Positions 51,931 through 60,555 of a stretch of DNA of 64,000 nucleotides are shown piece after piece (position 1 is the stretch's first letter; each line of letters opens with the position of its first letter). Under the pieces are notes generated by a model, which was not told the origin of the DNA, searched no databases, and worked only from the letters and a program-made list of their open reading frames with translations. A program made the translations under genes and the position numbers. Where the stretch lies: contig CP179201.1 in NCBI GenBank assembly GCA_051201605.1, positions 2,852,001-2,916,000 of the forward strand. The letters are read 5' to 3'. The DNA is from CABZJG01 sp902512685 (GTDB lineage: Bacteria > Pseudomonadota > Alphaproteobacteria > Rhodobacterales > Rhodobacteraceae).

Positions 51931-52388
51931 TAAAACCAGATGACAAACCACTTCGTTACAACGATGGCGGCAACGTCCATATGGATTTTCACGGGGCAAC
52001 CAACACCACGATAGACTTTATCATCAAAAACTTTGGCATCGAGGCGATGGATGACATCTTTGCCCGCGTCGGAAGAGACGTCTATGCCGACATTCGTGGG
52101 CATCTAATGGCCGGAAATGCCACAGAACTGGTCAAGCATTGGCGGCATTTTTTTGACCGCGAAGGCGCAGACTATGCGATTGACGTTCGCGAAGACGAAG
52201 TGGTTTTGACCGTCAACCATTGCCCGGCCTATCATCACGTCAAAAAAATCGCGCCAAAGGTCTCTGACCATTTTTGCGACCAAACCACCAAAACGAACGA
52301 AGCTATGGCCGAAGGCGGCCCATTTGCAATCGCAACTGAAATCACAGGACCGGGTTCGTGCAGACAAATAATCCGTAAACGGCCATGA
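51927..52388 (+). CDS. Small cysteine-motif protein A, unknown (possibly ATC-hydrolase-like)
   Basis: This 153-residue soluble protein overlaps nagA by four bases (ATGA). Cysteines 99 (NHCPAY), 117 (HFCDQT) and 145 (GSCRQI) follow a pattern shared with the next gene: C-x17-C then a cysteine about 28-30 residues later. Charged helices precede a short strand-rich middle. The nearest idea I have is the L-2-amino-thiazoline-4-carboxylate hydrolase-like family, at low confidence. Presumably it works with protein B on a step linked to deacetylation or sialidase action. Confidence 0.55.
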   Translation: MIKPDDKPLRYNDGGNVHMDFHGATNTTIDFIIKNFGIEAMDDIFARVGRDVYADIRGHLMAGNATELVKHWRHFFDREGADYAIDVREDEVVLTVNHCPAYHHVKKIAPKVSDHFCDQTTKTNEAMAEGGPFAIATEITGPGSCRQIIRKRP

Positions 52389-52885
52389 TCCCTAGCGATC
52401 ACTTCACCAAGTTTTACAACGAGGTCTTCAAGTTTCTTGAGACCAAGGGCAACGAAGTCTTACATGCTTATTGGTTGGAGATCAGCCGTAATCAGGAACG
52501 CCATACAATGGAGGCGTTTCGGGCCGATGGCCTAAGAGGGATGCGGGATTATTGGGATCACATTCGGATCGAAGAAAACTGTGATCTAGATTTGGAATTA
52601 CACGAAGACCGCCTGGAATTAAACATGAACGCGTGCCCAAGTCTTCGAAAAGTTATGGACAACGACGCCAACCCCATGAGCCGTTACTGTGATCATTGCG
52701 CCGGTTGGATCGGGCCAATTATGGACAAGCTGGGGTATCACTTGGTTTACGACGTGATTGATCGGCAGGAACCTCGATGCAAAATGCAGATATTCAAAGA
52801 CCGCGATCAAGCTCGCGAAGCCGAGGGTCAAGCCAAATTGTTGATGGATTGGCCGGGAAAATCTGACGGAAACAAAGCCAAATGA
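52385..52885 (+). CDS. Small cysteine-motif protein B, paralogue of A
   Basis: This 166-residue protein overlaps gene A by four bases and is itself overlapped by the sialidase-like gene. C84 (NACPSL), C102 (YCDHC) and C132 (PRCKMQ) align with C99, C117 and C145 of protein A, and both have a preceding EDxVxLxVN/EDRLELNMN strand. B adds C66 and C105, making a possible metal site around YCDHC. The four-gene coupling (nagA-A-B-sialidase) suggests one functional unit, perhaps an A/B heterodimer. No function assigned. Confidence 0.55.
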   Translation: MIPSDHFTKFYNEVFKFLETKGNEVLHAYWLEISRNQERHTMEAFRADGLRGMRDYWDHIRIEENCDLDLELHEDRLELNMNACPSLRKVMDNDANPMSRYCDHCAGWIGPIMDKLGYHLVYDVIDRQEPRCKMQIFKDRDQAREAEGQAKLLMDWPGKSDGNKAK

Positions 52886-54000
52886 AAATTGTGGAGACCG
52901 GCACAATTGCGAAAGCACAAACCGGGACTTCGCGGGCTTGCTTTAGTTTTGGCACGGTAACCGCGCTTCATTGCGGCGAGTTGTTGGCGACGTGCCGCGT
53001 TGGAGCGGACAAAGATGGCGACGACGAACAGATCGAATTCATTCGGTCTTTAGACAACGGCCACAGTTGGGCAGGACCGGAACGGCCATTTCCGCACACG
53101 GAGGTCGGCGGAAAATTCGGGACGCTCAAGCTGTGTTATTTGACAGAATTGGCACCGGATCGTTTGATTGCGGGCGCGATGTGGGTCGATCGGACCAGCC
53201 AACCGGGAAAGCCATTATTCAACGCAAAAACCGAAGGATGCCTGCCGATGGCGATTCTTTTGGCGGACTCTTTTGATGCTGGGCGAACTTGGTCTGGCTG
53301 GCGCCAGGTCCCCATGCCCGACAACATCGGTCCACCCAGCCTGACCAACCCAATACTTAAGTTCGCGGACCGATCGTTGGGGATGAGCATCGAGACAAAC
53401 AAAACATACGAGGATTCGGGGCAATGGCAACAACGGGCGGTTTTGCTACGGTCTGTTGATGACGGTTTGACGTGGTCCGAACCCACACCACTGGCCCAAG
53501 ACAAATCAGGTCGGATTTTCAATTGGGATTTACGCGCGGGCGTGGACATTGCTGGCACAGTTGCCACTTTCGCTTGGACTTACGCCACCGAAACCGAAAA
53601 ATACCAAAACATCCACCGACGCATCAGTACCGACCATGGGCATTCATGGTCCCAGCCTTCGGATTTGGGGTTCCCCGATCAGGCTGGCCCGCCGGCCATG
53701 TTACACGACGGTCGCGTCGTATTGGCTTGGGTTGACCGGTTCGAAGATCAATGTATTCGCGCACGGATCGCGCCATCAATTGATGGGAATTTCGACCCCG
53801 ACAGTGAGGTCGTCGTCTACGCGCACCCTCTCCCCAAAGGCAGTACAAGTCAGGATACCGGCGAATTACTTGTCGGCATGGAAATGTGGAGCTTTGGACT
53901 TCCGTTCGCGACCGCCCTGCCCGGCGGCGATGTCCTTGTTACCTATTACGCGGGTGACGCACACAGTAAGAGCCTGCATTTCGCACGGATTGCGGTTTGA
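52882..54000 (+). CDS. Sialidase-like BNR/Asp-box protein, cytoplasmic
   Basis: This 372-residue beta-propeller protein has four Asp boxes (SLDNGHSW 56-63, SFDAGRTW 130-137, SVDDGLTW 191-198, STDHGHSW 249-256). There is no signal peptide, so it should act in the cytoplasm, unlike secreted scavenging sialidases. The arginine triad cannot be confirmed by eye. It could release or modify a sialyl residue after import, or act on a sugar acid in another way. It ends the nagA-A-B operon. Confidence 0.78.
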   Translation: MKIVETGTIAKAQTGTSRACFSFGTVTALHCGELLATCRVGADKDGDDEQIEFIRSLDNGHSWAGPERPFPHTEVGGKFGTLKLCYLTELAPDRLIAGAMWVDRTSQPGKPLFNAKTEGCLPMAILLADSFDAGRTWSGWRQVPMPDNIGPPSLTNPILKFADRSLGMSIETNKTYEDSGQWQQRAVLLRSVDDGLTWSEPTPLAQDKSGRIFNWDLRAGVDIAGTVATFAWTYATETEKYQNIHRRISTDHGHSWSQPSDLGFPDQAGPPAMLHDGRVVLAWVDRFEDQCIRARIAPSIDGNFDPDSEVVVYAHPLPKGSTSQDTGELLVGMEMWSFGLPFATALPGGDVLVTYYAGDAHSKSLHFARIAV

Positions 54001-54013
54001 GTTGTCGTCCCAA

Positions 54014-55093
54014 TCACATGTCCAATAAATAACCCCGAATTACATGTTGGCAATCTTCAAACGTCCAACACGCCGCCAAGACTTGGCCATTTGAAAGCGC
54101 AAGCAAAGACGGTTGGCCAAATTTCAGACTTCCAAATTGCTTACGAATATCTGTGGCATCGCTGGCCATTTCTTCGTCGGCAAAAAGGTTCAACTCACGT
54201 TCGATCACGAATCCGCCGCCATCAATATTGACCTGACGCACCCACAGCCCAACTGGGTTTTCACGGTGCGCGTGGATTGTTAGGATTTTGCCTTCCCCAA
54301 ATGGCAACAGATTGGACGCCTGCGCGTGTACATTTGTGTCCACCCCGGCCCCAAAAGTCTGCCCACCATCGGTCGAAAATACGATGTGGTTGTTCAAGTT
54401 CCGCCGTTCTTTATTGTCGTAGGCCCAAAAAAGAACAGCGACATTACCGGGTGCCGTTTCGCAAAGTCGGCACTCCCATGCCGCCACTTCGCCGTCCGGG
54501 CTTTCAAAAAATGTCGAAAGCTTATCCCATGTTTGACCGCCATCATCGCTGTAAATAATCCAACCGGAATGACCATTTGCGCCCAGATGAAATGGCGGCG
54601 CCGCTCCGATTATCCGCCCCGTGGTCAGCTGAATACAGGGACCGGAAAGCTCTAAAGGTTTTCCACCAATTTCAACAAGCCGTGGGGTGGCCCAGGTTTG
54701 CCCGCCATCCACGGATTTGCTGACAATATGCTCAAGAGGCAGAACGTCAAAGGAAACGGGATCCACAATAGGCGTTAAATCATCCGGGCGAACAAACCCG
54801 TATCCCGCCGCCAATATGCTGTTATCCGAAAGCACAAGCGGCTTTAGGCTCTCCGAAATCTGTGGCTGAAACTCATGCACATGCATCCGACGTGGTGGCG
54901 ACCATGAACGCCCTAGGTCTTTACTCATACTCACGACGGTTCGTTGATCTGCTGAATCAAACGCCTGCCCCAACGAAAACATCGCCATCAAGCTGTCATC
55001 CGCCAATTGAACAATGCCCGGAAAGATGGCCTGACGGCTCACAAGCAATGGGTCGGGGTTCGCATAGATCGTCATTTCCGTTGAAACTTGCAT
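54014..55093 (-). CDS. Sialidase-like BNR/Asp-box protein, second copy, cytoplasmic
   Basis: This 359-residue propeller has four Asp boxes: SKDLGRSW 57-64, SVDGGQTW 127-134, SDDGGQTW 182-189 and STDGGQTF 240-247. No signal peptide. It is convergent with the first sialidase-like gene and only distantly similar to it, so the two probably differ in linkage or modification specificity. It lies 15 bases downstream of the AraC regulator and is probably co-transcribed with it. Confidence 0.78.
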   Translation of the reverse strand: MQVSTEMTIYANPDPLLVSRQAIFPGIVQLADDSLMAMFSLGQAFDSADQRTVVSMSKDLGRSWSPPRRMHVHEFQPQISESLKPLVLSDNSILAAGYGFVRPDDLTPIVDPVSFDVLPLEHIVSKSVDGGQTWATPRLVEIGGKPLELSGPCIQLTTGRIIGAAPPFHLGANGHSGWIIYSDDGGQTWDKLSTFFESPDGEVAAWECRLCETAPGNVAVLFWAYDNKERRNLNNHIVFSTDGGQTFGAGVDTNVHAQASNLLPFGEGKILTIHAHRENPVGLWVRQVNIDGGGFVIERELNLFADEEMASDATDIRKQFGSLKFGQPSLLALSNGQVLAACWTFEDCQHVIRGYLLDM

Positions 55094-55108
55094 CTCAATA
55101 TCCTTCCA

Positions 55109-55906
55109 TCATGCAAATGGTTTGGACCAACGCCGATATTGGCCAGCGGTTAGTCCCCGTGATTTTTTAAACGCCGCGCAAAACGTTTCTGCGTGCTGGT
55201 ATCCAATTTGCATAGCGATCTCTGCAACGGAAAATCCCGTCGTCGCCAGCAATTCTTCGCCCTTTTTCAATCGAAGGTCCCGCAAATAATCGCCAGCAGA
55301 GTTTCCATGCGTTTCACGATGTTTTTTTCGAAATCCACTTTCGCTGACACCTGCGAGGCGTGCAACGTCGCTTAGCGTTCGAATATCTTCGATATGGTCC
55401 GATGCTTGGCGCCACGCTGCCGTCAATTGGCTTGCCCGATCGTGGGACGCAGCATCCAAATCTGTGTTTGGCCAATCAAAGCCGTCAAGGATCGATTGCA
55501 GCAGACGAATGCGACGCGACAAATGACAATCGTCAGGGCGCGCAGCCAGATCCATCGCCAATCTGATCTGATTTTGTAGGTGCAGTCGTTCCTCGGTTCG
55601 AGCAACAAGATACCCAAAATCCTTCGCATCATAGCCTGCGTTTTCGAAATGGCAGACTGAGGCGGTTGCGAAACTCCCGACGGACTTTCCCCAAAAGGCC
55701 GTCCCCGGCAAAATCAATAGACCGTCCGGAGCATCCAGAACAACTTCGCGCGCCATATCCGGAAATGTTAGTCGTATCCGACCCTGATGCACCCAAAACA
55801 AATCATGATGCGGCCATGTTATCGGGCCGATCTTCATGCGCTGATCAACCCTGCCAAACTGATGTTTGCCAAGCGTTAGCTCACTGACCTGAATACTGGT
55901 ATTCAT
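55109..55906 (-). CDS. AraC-family transcriptional regulator
   Basis: This 265-residue protein has an N-terminal cupin-like sensing domain (PHHDLFWVHQGRIRLTF) and a C-terminal double helix-turn-helix (LSDVARLAGVSESGFRKKHRE and VAEIAMQIGYQHAETFCAAFKKSRG). It is transcribed divergently from the PhyH-M81 genes and upstream of a sialidase-like gene, so it is likely to activate one or both in response to the imported compound. Confidence 0.87.
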   Translation of the reverse strand: MNTSIQVSELTLGKHQFGRVDQRMKIGPITWPHHDLFWVHQGRIRLTFPDMAREVVLDAPDGLLILPGTAFWGKSVGSFATASVCHFENAGYDAKDFGYLVARTEERLHLQNQIRLAMDLAARPDDCHLSRRIRLLQSILDGFDWPNTDLDAASHDRASQLTAAWRQASDHIEDIRTLSDVARLAGVSESGFRKKHRETHGNSAGDYLRDLRLKKGEELLATTGFSVAEIAMQIGYQHAETFCAAFKKSRGLTAGQYRRWSKPFA

Positions 55907-56033
55907 CTAAATTCATTCCACCGAGTTAGATTTTTATCGATATTCCTAATTCTTTGCCGAACTGACTACGTGACTTATCAAACGATCTGGGTTCAAATTT
56001 TGCAAGACAAATGGCTCAAATTGGAAAAAACAC

Positions 56034-56813
56034 ATGGCTGAAGCACTCAAGTCGTCACCCTCAAAAAATGCCAAAGACTGTTTTGGCCAAGATGGATATT
56101 TGAAAATAGAGCCCCTGTTCGACGCGGCAAAAATGGTCGAGATCAACGCAGAACTGGATAGGTTCATTGCGAAACGTGTCCCTGATATGGATCGTGGCGA
56201 AGTCTATTACGAAGATATCAATGACCGTTCTAGCATCAAGCAGATGATGAACATGCACGATCACGATGGCTATTTCGATGACCTGCTTGAAAACAGCGTG
56301 ATACGCGAGATGGCAGAAACCGCACTTGGCCAAGAGGTCAAAGGTGTGAACGTCGAATATTTCAACAAACCGCCCGGAATTGGCAAAGCAACCCCGGCAC
56401 ATCAAGATGGATATTTCTTTCATATCAAGCCTTCACTGGCGGTGACTGGATGGCTTGCGCTTGAAGATGCCGATCACGAAAACGGATGTCTGCACTATGT
56501 TCGGGGCTCTCACAAAGCTGTTAACCTTCGCCCTCATTCCCGGTCTAACGTCTTAGGGTTTTCGCAAGGTATGACGGACTTTGGGACGGATCATGACAAA
56601 GAAAATACTGTCGCGTTTCCTTGCGGGGCGGGTACATTTCTTATGCATCATTGCAAAACGATTCACTGGGCGGGAAAAAACAGATCCACCACAAGATCGC
56701 GCCGTGCGCTTGGGTTCATTTATTTTGCCAAAAGCGCTGAAGTCGACAAAGAAGCCCGCGCAGCCTATCAGGCAAAATTGGATCAAGAATTGGCTTCGGA
56801 CAACAAGATCTAG
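56034..56813 (+). CDS. Phytanoyl-CoA dioxygenase (PhyH)-family Fe(II)/2-oxoglutarate oxygenase
   Basis: This 259-residue protein carries the iron motif HQD (H123, D125, in TPAHQDGYFFH), the distal histidine in HCKTIHWAG (H211) and the 2-oxoglutarate-binding arginine region shortly after. The family hydroxylates or demethylates small molecules. In this island it could oxidise an acyl, methyl or hydroxyl substituent on the sugar. It is followed after 28 bases by the M81 gene. Confidence 0.85.
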   Translation: MAEALKSSPSKNAKDCFGQDGYLKIEPLFDAAKMVEINAELDRFIAKRVPDMDRGEVYYEDINDRSSIKQMMNMHDHDGYFDDLLENSVIREMAETALGQEVKGVNVEYFNKPPGIGKATPAHQDGYFFHIKPSLAVTGWLALEDADHENGCLHYVRGSHKAVNLRPHSRSNVLGFSQGMTDFGTDHDKENTVAFPCGAGTFLMHHCKTIHWAGKNRSTTRSRRALGFIYFAKSAEVDKEARAAYQAKLDQELASDNKI

Positions 56814-56841
56814 ATTTCGCAGCTAAGAAAGGACCGCTTGG

Positions 56842-58347
56842 ATGACGAATATGGCCGTACTTTTGGCGGGACTCTTTCACGAAACCCATACGTTTCTGCA
56901 CCACAAAACCGGATTAGATGAATTTTGCGCGGGTGGGTTGAACCTTGGCCAAGATGTGGTTTCAAACAATGTTGGGAACGGGTCTCCGACAGATGGATTT
57001 TTGGAGCATGCGAAATCTGAAGGTTGGAATGTAATTCCCGCTGTTCAAATGGCCGCCAACCCTTCCGGGACTGTATCGCAAGACGTAATCGATGTTTTTT
57101 ATCAAAACTTCTTTCAGGTTTTCGAACGAGAATGCACTAACATCGACGGCATATTTCTTGTCCTTCACGGCGCGATGGTCAGCGAAGAAATGGACGACGT
57201 CGAAGGGCAATTTCTTAAAGACCTTCACGGCAGATTGACGGACAAGGGCATCGACATCCCGGTTGCCGCCGTGATCGATTTCCATGCTAATGTTTCCAAG
57301 GATATGACTGACTTCAGCACCTGTTTGTATTCATACCGAATGAATCCCCACAGTGACGCGCGCGATGCTGCCGTCCAAGGGGCGGTCCGGTTGGGCGCTT
57401 TGATGAACGGACGAAAAGCGACCCAGCACCACCTTGCCACTCGATACATCGTTCCCCCAACCGGCCTAGCAACTGCTTCTAACCCAATGAAATCGGTGCA
57501 AGCCCGCGCCCGGGCGATCGAAGCCCAAGACCCCGACATTCTTTGCATAAACGTGATGGGCGGCTATTCCTACGCCGACATCAAAGATTGCGGGTTTAGC
57601 CTCAACTGTTGCACCAGCGGCGAAAAAAGGACAGCACTCGGTTATCTGGACGATCTGCTGGCGGTGTTCGAAGCCGACCTAGCCAAGGCTTATCCGCGCG
57701 AGGCGTCTCTGACAGAAATATTGCACCGGATTGATGCAAAACCACGCGGACATGGGCCGATTTTGTTGGTCGAACCGGCCGATAACATTGGTGGCGGCAC
57801 ACCCGGCGACGGAACTGGATTGTTGGCACCTCTACTCGCTACTGGGCGTAAAAACATCGTTGCTGTTTTGAATGATCCGGAAGCCGCAGCACACTGCAAC
57901 ACCTTGAAATTACGCGACCCGGTCACGATCCTGATTGGCGCAAAACTGGACGCGCATCACGGGCTGCCAATCGAATTCAGTGGCACAATTCGAAATCTAA
58001 GCGATGGCCGTTTTGAGCTTGAGAACAAAAATTCCCACCTCGCGTCAATGATGGGAACGCATATCAACATGGGGGCCTGTGCGGTCTTGGAAAACGATCA
58101 GGCCATCATTTTGCTGACCAGCAGGAAAACCCCACCGATGGACCTTGGCCAATTGCATTCGCAAGGGATACGGCCCGAAGACGCCGAATTGCTCATCGTA
58201 AAGGCCGCCGTGTCGCACAGAGACGCCTATGATCCGATTGCATCCGCCAGTTACAATGTCGAAAGCATTGGGCTGTGCACAAGTGATCTGGGATCGCTGC
58301 CTTATCGAAATATCGTTGGGAAACAGCTTTCTGCCGCCACCACCTAG
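56842..58347 (+). CDS. M81-family (MlrC-like) metallopeptidase/hydrolase
   Basis: This 501-residue protein opens AVLLAGLFHETHTFLHHKTG with a metal-binding histidine-glutamate pair, then DFHANVSKDM with aspartate and histidine, as in the MlrC family. MlrC cleaves microcystin-derived peptides, but most family members are of unknown specificity. Here it may hydrolyse an amide on an imported conjugate. AAGGA precedes the ATG. Confidence 0.83.
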   Translation: MTNMAVLLAGLFHETHTFLHHKTGLDEFCAGGLNLGQDVVSNNVGNGSPTDGFLEHAKSEGWNVIPAVQMAANPSGTVSQDVIDVFYQNFFQVFERECTNIDGIFLVLHGAMVSEEMDDVEGQFLKDLHGRLTDKGIDIPVAAVIDFHANVSKDMTDFSTCLYSYRMNPHSDARDAAVQGAVRLGALMNGRKATQHHLATRYIVPPTGLATASNPMKSVQARARAIEAQDPDILCINVMGGYSYADIKDCGFSLNCCTSGEKRTALGYLDDLLAVFEADLAKAYPREASLTEILHRIDAKPRGHGPILLVEPADNIGGGTPGDGTGLLAPLLATGRKNIVAVLNDPEAAAHCNTLKLRDPVTILIGAKLDAHHGLPIEFSGTIRNLSDGRFELENKNSHLASMMGTHINMGACAVLENDQAIILLTSRKTPPMDLGQLHSQGIRPEDAELLIVKAAVSHRDAYDPIASASYNVESIGLCTSDLGSLPYRNIVGKQLSAATT

Positions 58348-58362
58348 ACCCGACCCAATTAG

Positions 58363-59139
58363 TTAGCCGCCAGATGCGACGATTGCCTCCATCGTCGGAA
58401 GATTGCCTGCGGACAAACCTGCGTCGACCGTGATTGCGGATCCGGTAATTCCGCTGGCTAGCGGAGAGGCCAAAAACAAAGCGGCGCTCGCGACCTCTTT
58501 CGGCGTGACAAGGCGGTTCAAAGGGTACAACTTTGACAGGCGATCCAAAATTCCCGGATCGGATTCAAGCCGTTTGTTCCAAGCATCTGTATGCGTGGTC
58601 GCCGGGACTACCGAATTCGCACGAATTCCGTGGCGCCCCTCTTCGACCGCAAGGGCGCGTATCCACGCCATACCAGCCGCTTTCGCGGCCGAATATGCCG
58701 GATTTCCAAAGTGGGTCAATGCGTTCACCGAAGAAATAAATACGAAATTCCTGTCGCCGTCAGATGATCGCATCGCCGGCAAAAACTCCTGACAAAAAAG
58801 CGCTGGGTTTGTAAAGTTTCCGGTTAATTCGCCGTCAAGTTCGGTTTCAGTTGTCTCAGAAACGCTTGCGGCACTGGTCCAACCGGCATTCAAAACAACG
58901 ACAGAAGGTGTTCCATATGATAGGATCCTGCTGGAAGCATTGCGCAAACTTTTTCTGTCCAAGAAGTCAAACTCGTAGGTTTCAAAGCAAACGTCGGGAA
59001 ACGATGCCCCCGCAAGATCACACCCGACAACCTGTGCCCCTGCCCTTGTAAATCTTTCGCAAAGCGTTGTTCCGATGCCGCCACCTGCTCCGGTAACAAC
59101 CACCCGCGCCCCGTCAAATTCTATCACTTGAAACTCCAT
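58363..59139 (-). CDS. SDR-family oxidoreductase (fourth)
   Basis: This 258-residue classical SDR has TGAGGGIGTTLCE, the serine in FISSVN, catalytic YSAAKAAG and the end GSAITVDAGLSAG. It stands alone on the minus strand between the M81 gene (convergent) and the amidohydrolase operon (divergent). Confidence 0.88.
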   Translation of the reverse strand: MEFQVIEFDGARVVVTGAGGGIGTTLCERFTRAGAQVVGCDLAGASFPDVCFETYEFDFLDRKSLRNASSRILSYGTPSVVVLNAGWTSAASVSETTETELDGELTGNFTNPALFCQEFLPAMRSSDGDRNFVFISSVNALTHFGNPAYSAAKAAGMAWIRALAVEEGRHGIRANSVVPATTHTDAWNKRLESDPGILDRLSKLYPLNRLVTPKEVASAALFLASPLASGITGSAITVDAGLSAGNLPTMEAIVASGG

Positions 59140-59421
59140 TTTTGGCTATCATGGATTTACATATTTGCAGCCGATCTTTCGTATGCAGCCTTAGGAGAAC
59201 ATTAGTCAATCCAACATGGTCCCGTCCAGCCCGCACTTTTGGCCCTTGAATGGGCGCATACCAAAAAAACACCCTGTTTTTGCGGAAAATCGTATGAGTA
59301 GGGCATTAAATGCTTGAATTCCCGAACAGAACCAAGCCAGTATCAGGCCATCAACAGACAATAATTCACACGTTTCGCAACCTGACCTGAGCCCGTGTGG
59401 TTTACTGAAAAGGCACGAAAA

Positions 59422-60555
59422 TTGGCACACGATCTCGTTCTGACCGGCGGCAGGGTTATCGACCCAAGCAACGGGCGAGATTGCGTGGAAGATGTCGCGT
59501 TTTCGAATGGTTTGGTGTCCGAAATTGGCCAGGGGTTAAGTGGCAATATCACGTTCGATGCGAGTGGCGCGATCGTGACGCCGGGGCTGATCGATATGCA
59601 CACCCATGTCTATTGGGGCGGCACATCATTGGGCGTTGATGCTGACACCTATTCCGCAAAATCCGCCGCGACAACGCTTGTCGATACCGGCAGCGCGGGT
59701 CCGGGTAATTTTGCCGGATTTCGCGTCCATGTCATTGAACGCGCGAATACCCGTGTCTTGGTTTATTTGCACGTTTCATTTGCTGGGATATTTGGGTTTT
59801 CGTCGAATATCATGGTCGGCGAAAGCTGGGACCTGCGCCTGATGGCGGCGCGCGATGCCGCTGAAGTTGCGTTAGCGAACAAAGACTTAATCGTCGGAAT
59901 TAAAGTTCGCGTTGGCCTTCATACCAGTGGACTGTCCGGGATCGCGCCCTTGGAAATCGCTTTGGATGTCGCTGACCGAACTGGACTGCCAATTATGGCA
60001 CATATCGACGAAGCCCCGCCGCGTTATGAAGATGTTGTTGATTTGCTTCGTCCCGGGGACGTCCTGACCCATTGTTTTCGACCTTACCCCAATTGCCCAG
60101 CGCATGGCGACGGCCGTGTAAAAGACGCTGTTTTGCGTGCCCGCGAGCGCGGCGTCATTTTCGACGTCGGGCATGGAATGGGGTCATTTGCTTGGGAAAC
60201 CGGCCAGGCAATGATGGCTGCAGGCTTTCCTCCTGATACTATTTCGTCGGACGTTCACGCCCTGTGTATCAACGGACCTGCCCGCGATTTGCTTTACACT
60301 ATGACGAAATTTCTGGCCCTTGGTATGCCGCTGCTTGATGTCATTCGCGCCACATCAAGCGCCCCCGCCAATGCGCTGAGGCGTAATGACCTTGGCCACC
60401 TGACGCCGGGTGTTAGCAAGGACGCAAGCATCATATGCGTTAAAAATCAAAAGGTTGAACTAGAGGACACCGTGGGAAATCTGATGCCCTTTGAAAAAAA
60501 CATCATTCCCATCGGTACCGTGCAGGCGGGAAAATTGATTTTGGCCAACGCATGA
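59422..60555 (+). CDS. Amidohydrolase/deacetylase-family metallohydrolase (AHA_3915/EF_0837-like)
   Basis: The TTG at 59422, with AAAGG at good distance, places LAHDLVLTGGRVIDPSNG at the N-terminus as is usual for this family; an upstream GTG at 59395 is possible. Metal motif HTHVYWGG, the lysine in IVGIKVRVG, histidines in AHIDEAPP and LTHCFRP, and the aspartate in SSDVH are all present. Members remove acyl groups from amino acids or imides. A second deacylase next to NagA could act on a differently acylated intermediate. Confidence 0.83.
   Translation: MAHDLVLTGGRVIDPSNGRDCVEDVAFSNGLVSEIGQGLSGNITFDASGAIVTPGLIDMHTHVYWGGTSLGVDADTYSAKSAATTLVDTGSAGPGNFAGFRVHVIERANTRVLVYLHVSFAGIFGFSSNIMVGESWDLRLMAARDAAEVALANKDLIVGIKVRVGLHTSGLSGIAPLEIALDVADRTGLPIMAHIDEAPPRYEDVVDLLRPGDVLTHCFRPYPNCPAHGDGRVKDAVLRARERGVIFDVGHGMGSFAWETGQAMMAAGFPPDTISSDVHALCINGPARDLLYTMTKFLALGMPLLDVIRATSSAPANALRRNDLGHLTPGVSKDASIICVKNQKVELEDTVGNLMPFEKNIIPIGTVQAGKLILANA

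Noticed and set aside
56842..58347. Microcystin degradation gene mlrC
   Set aside because: Only M81 family membership is supported; no mlrA, mlrB or mlrD genes accompany it.
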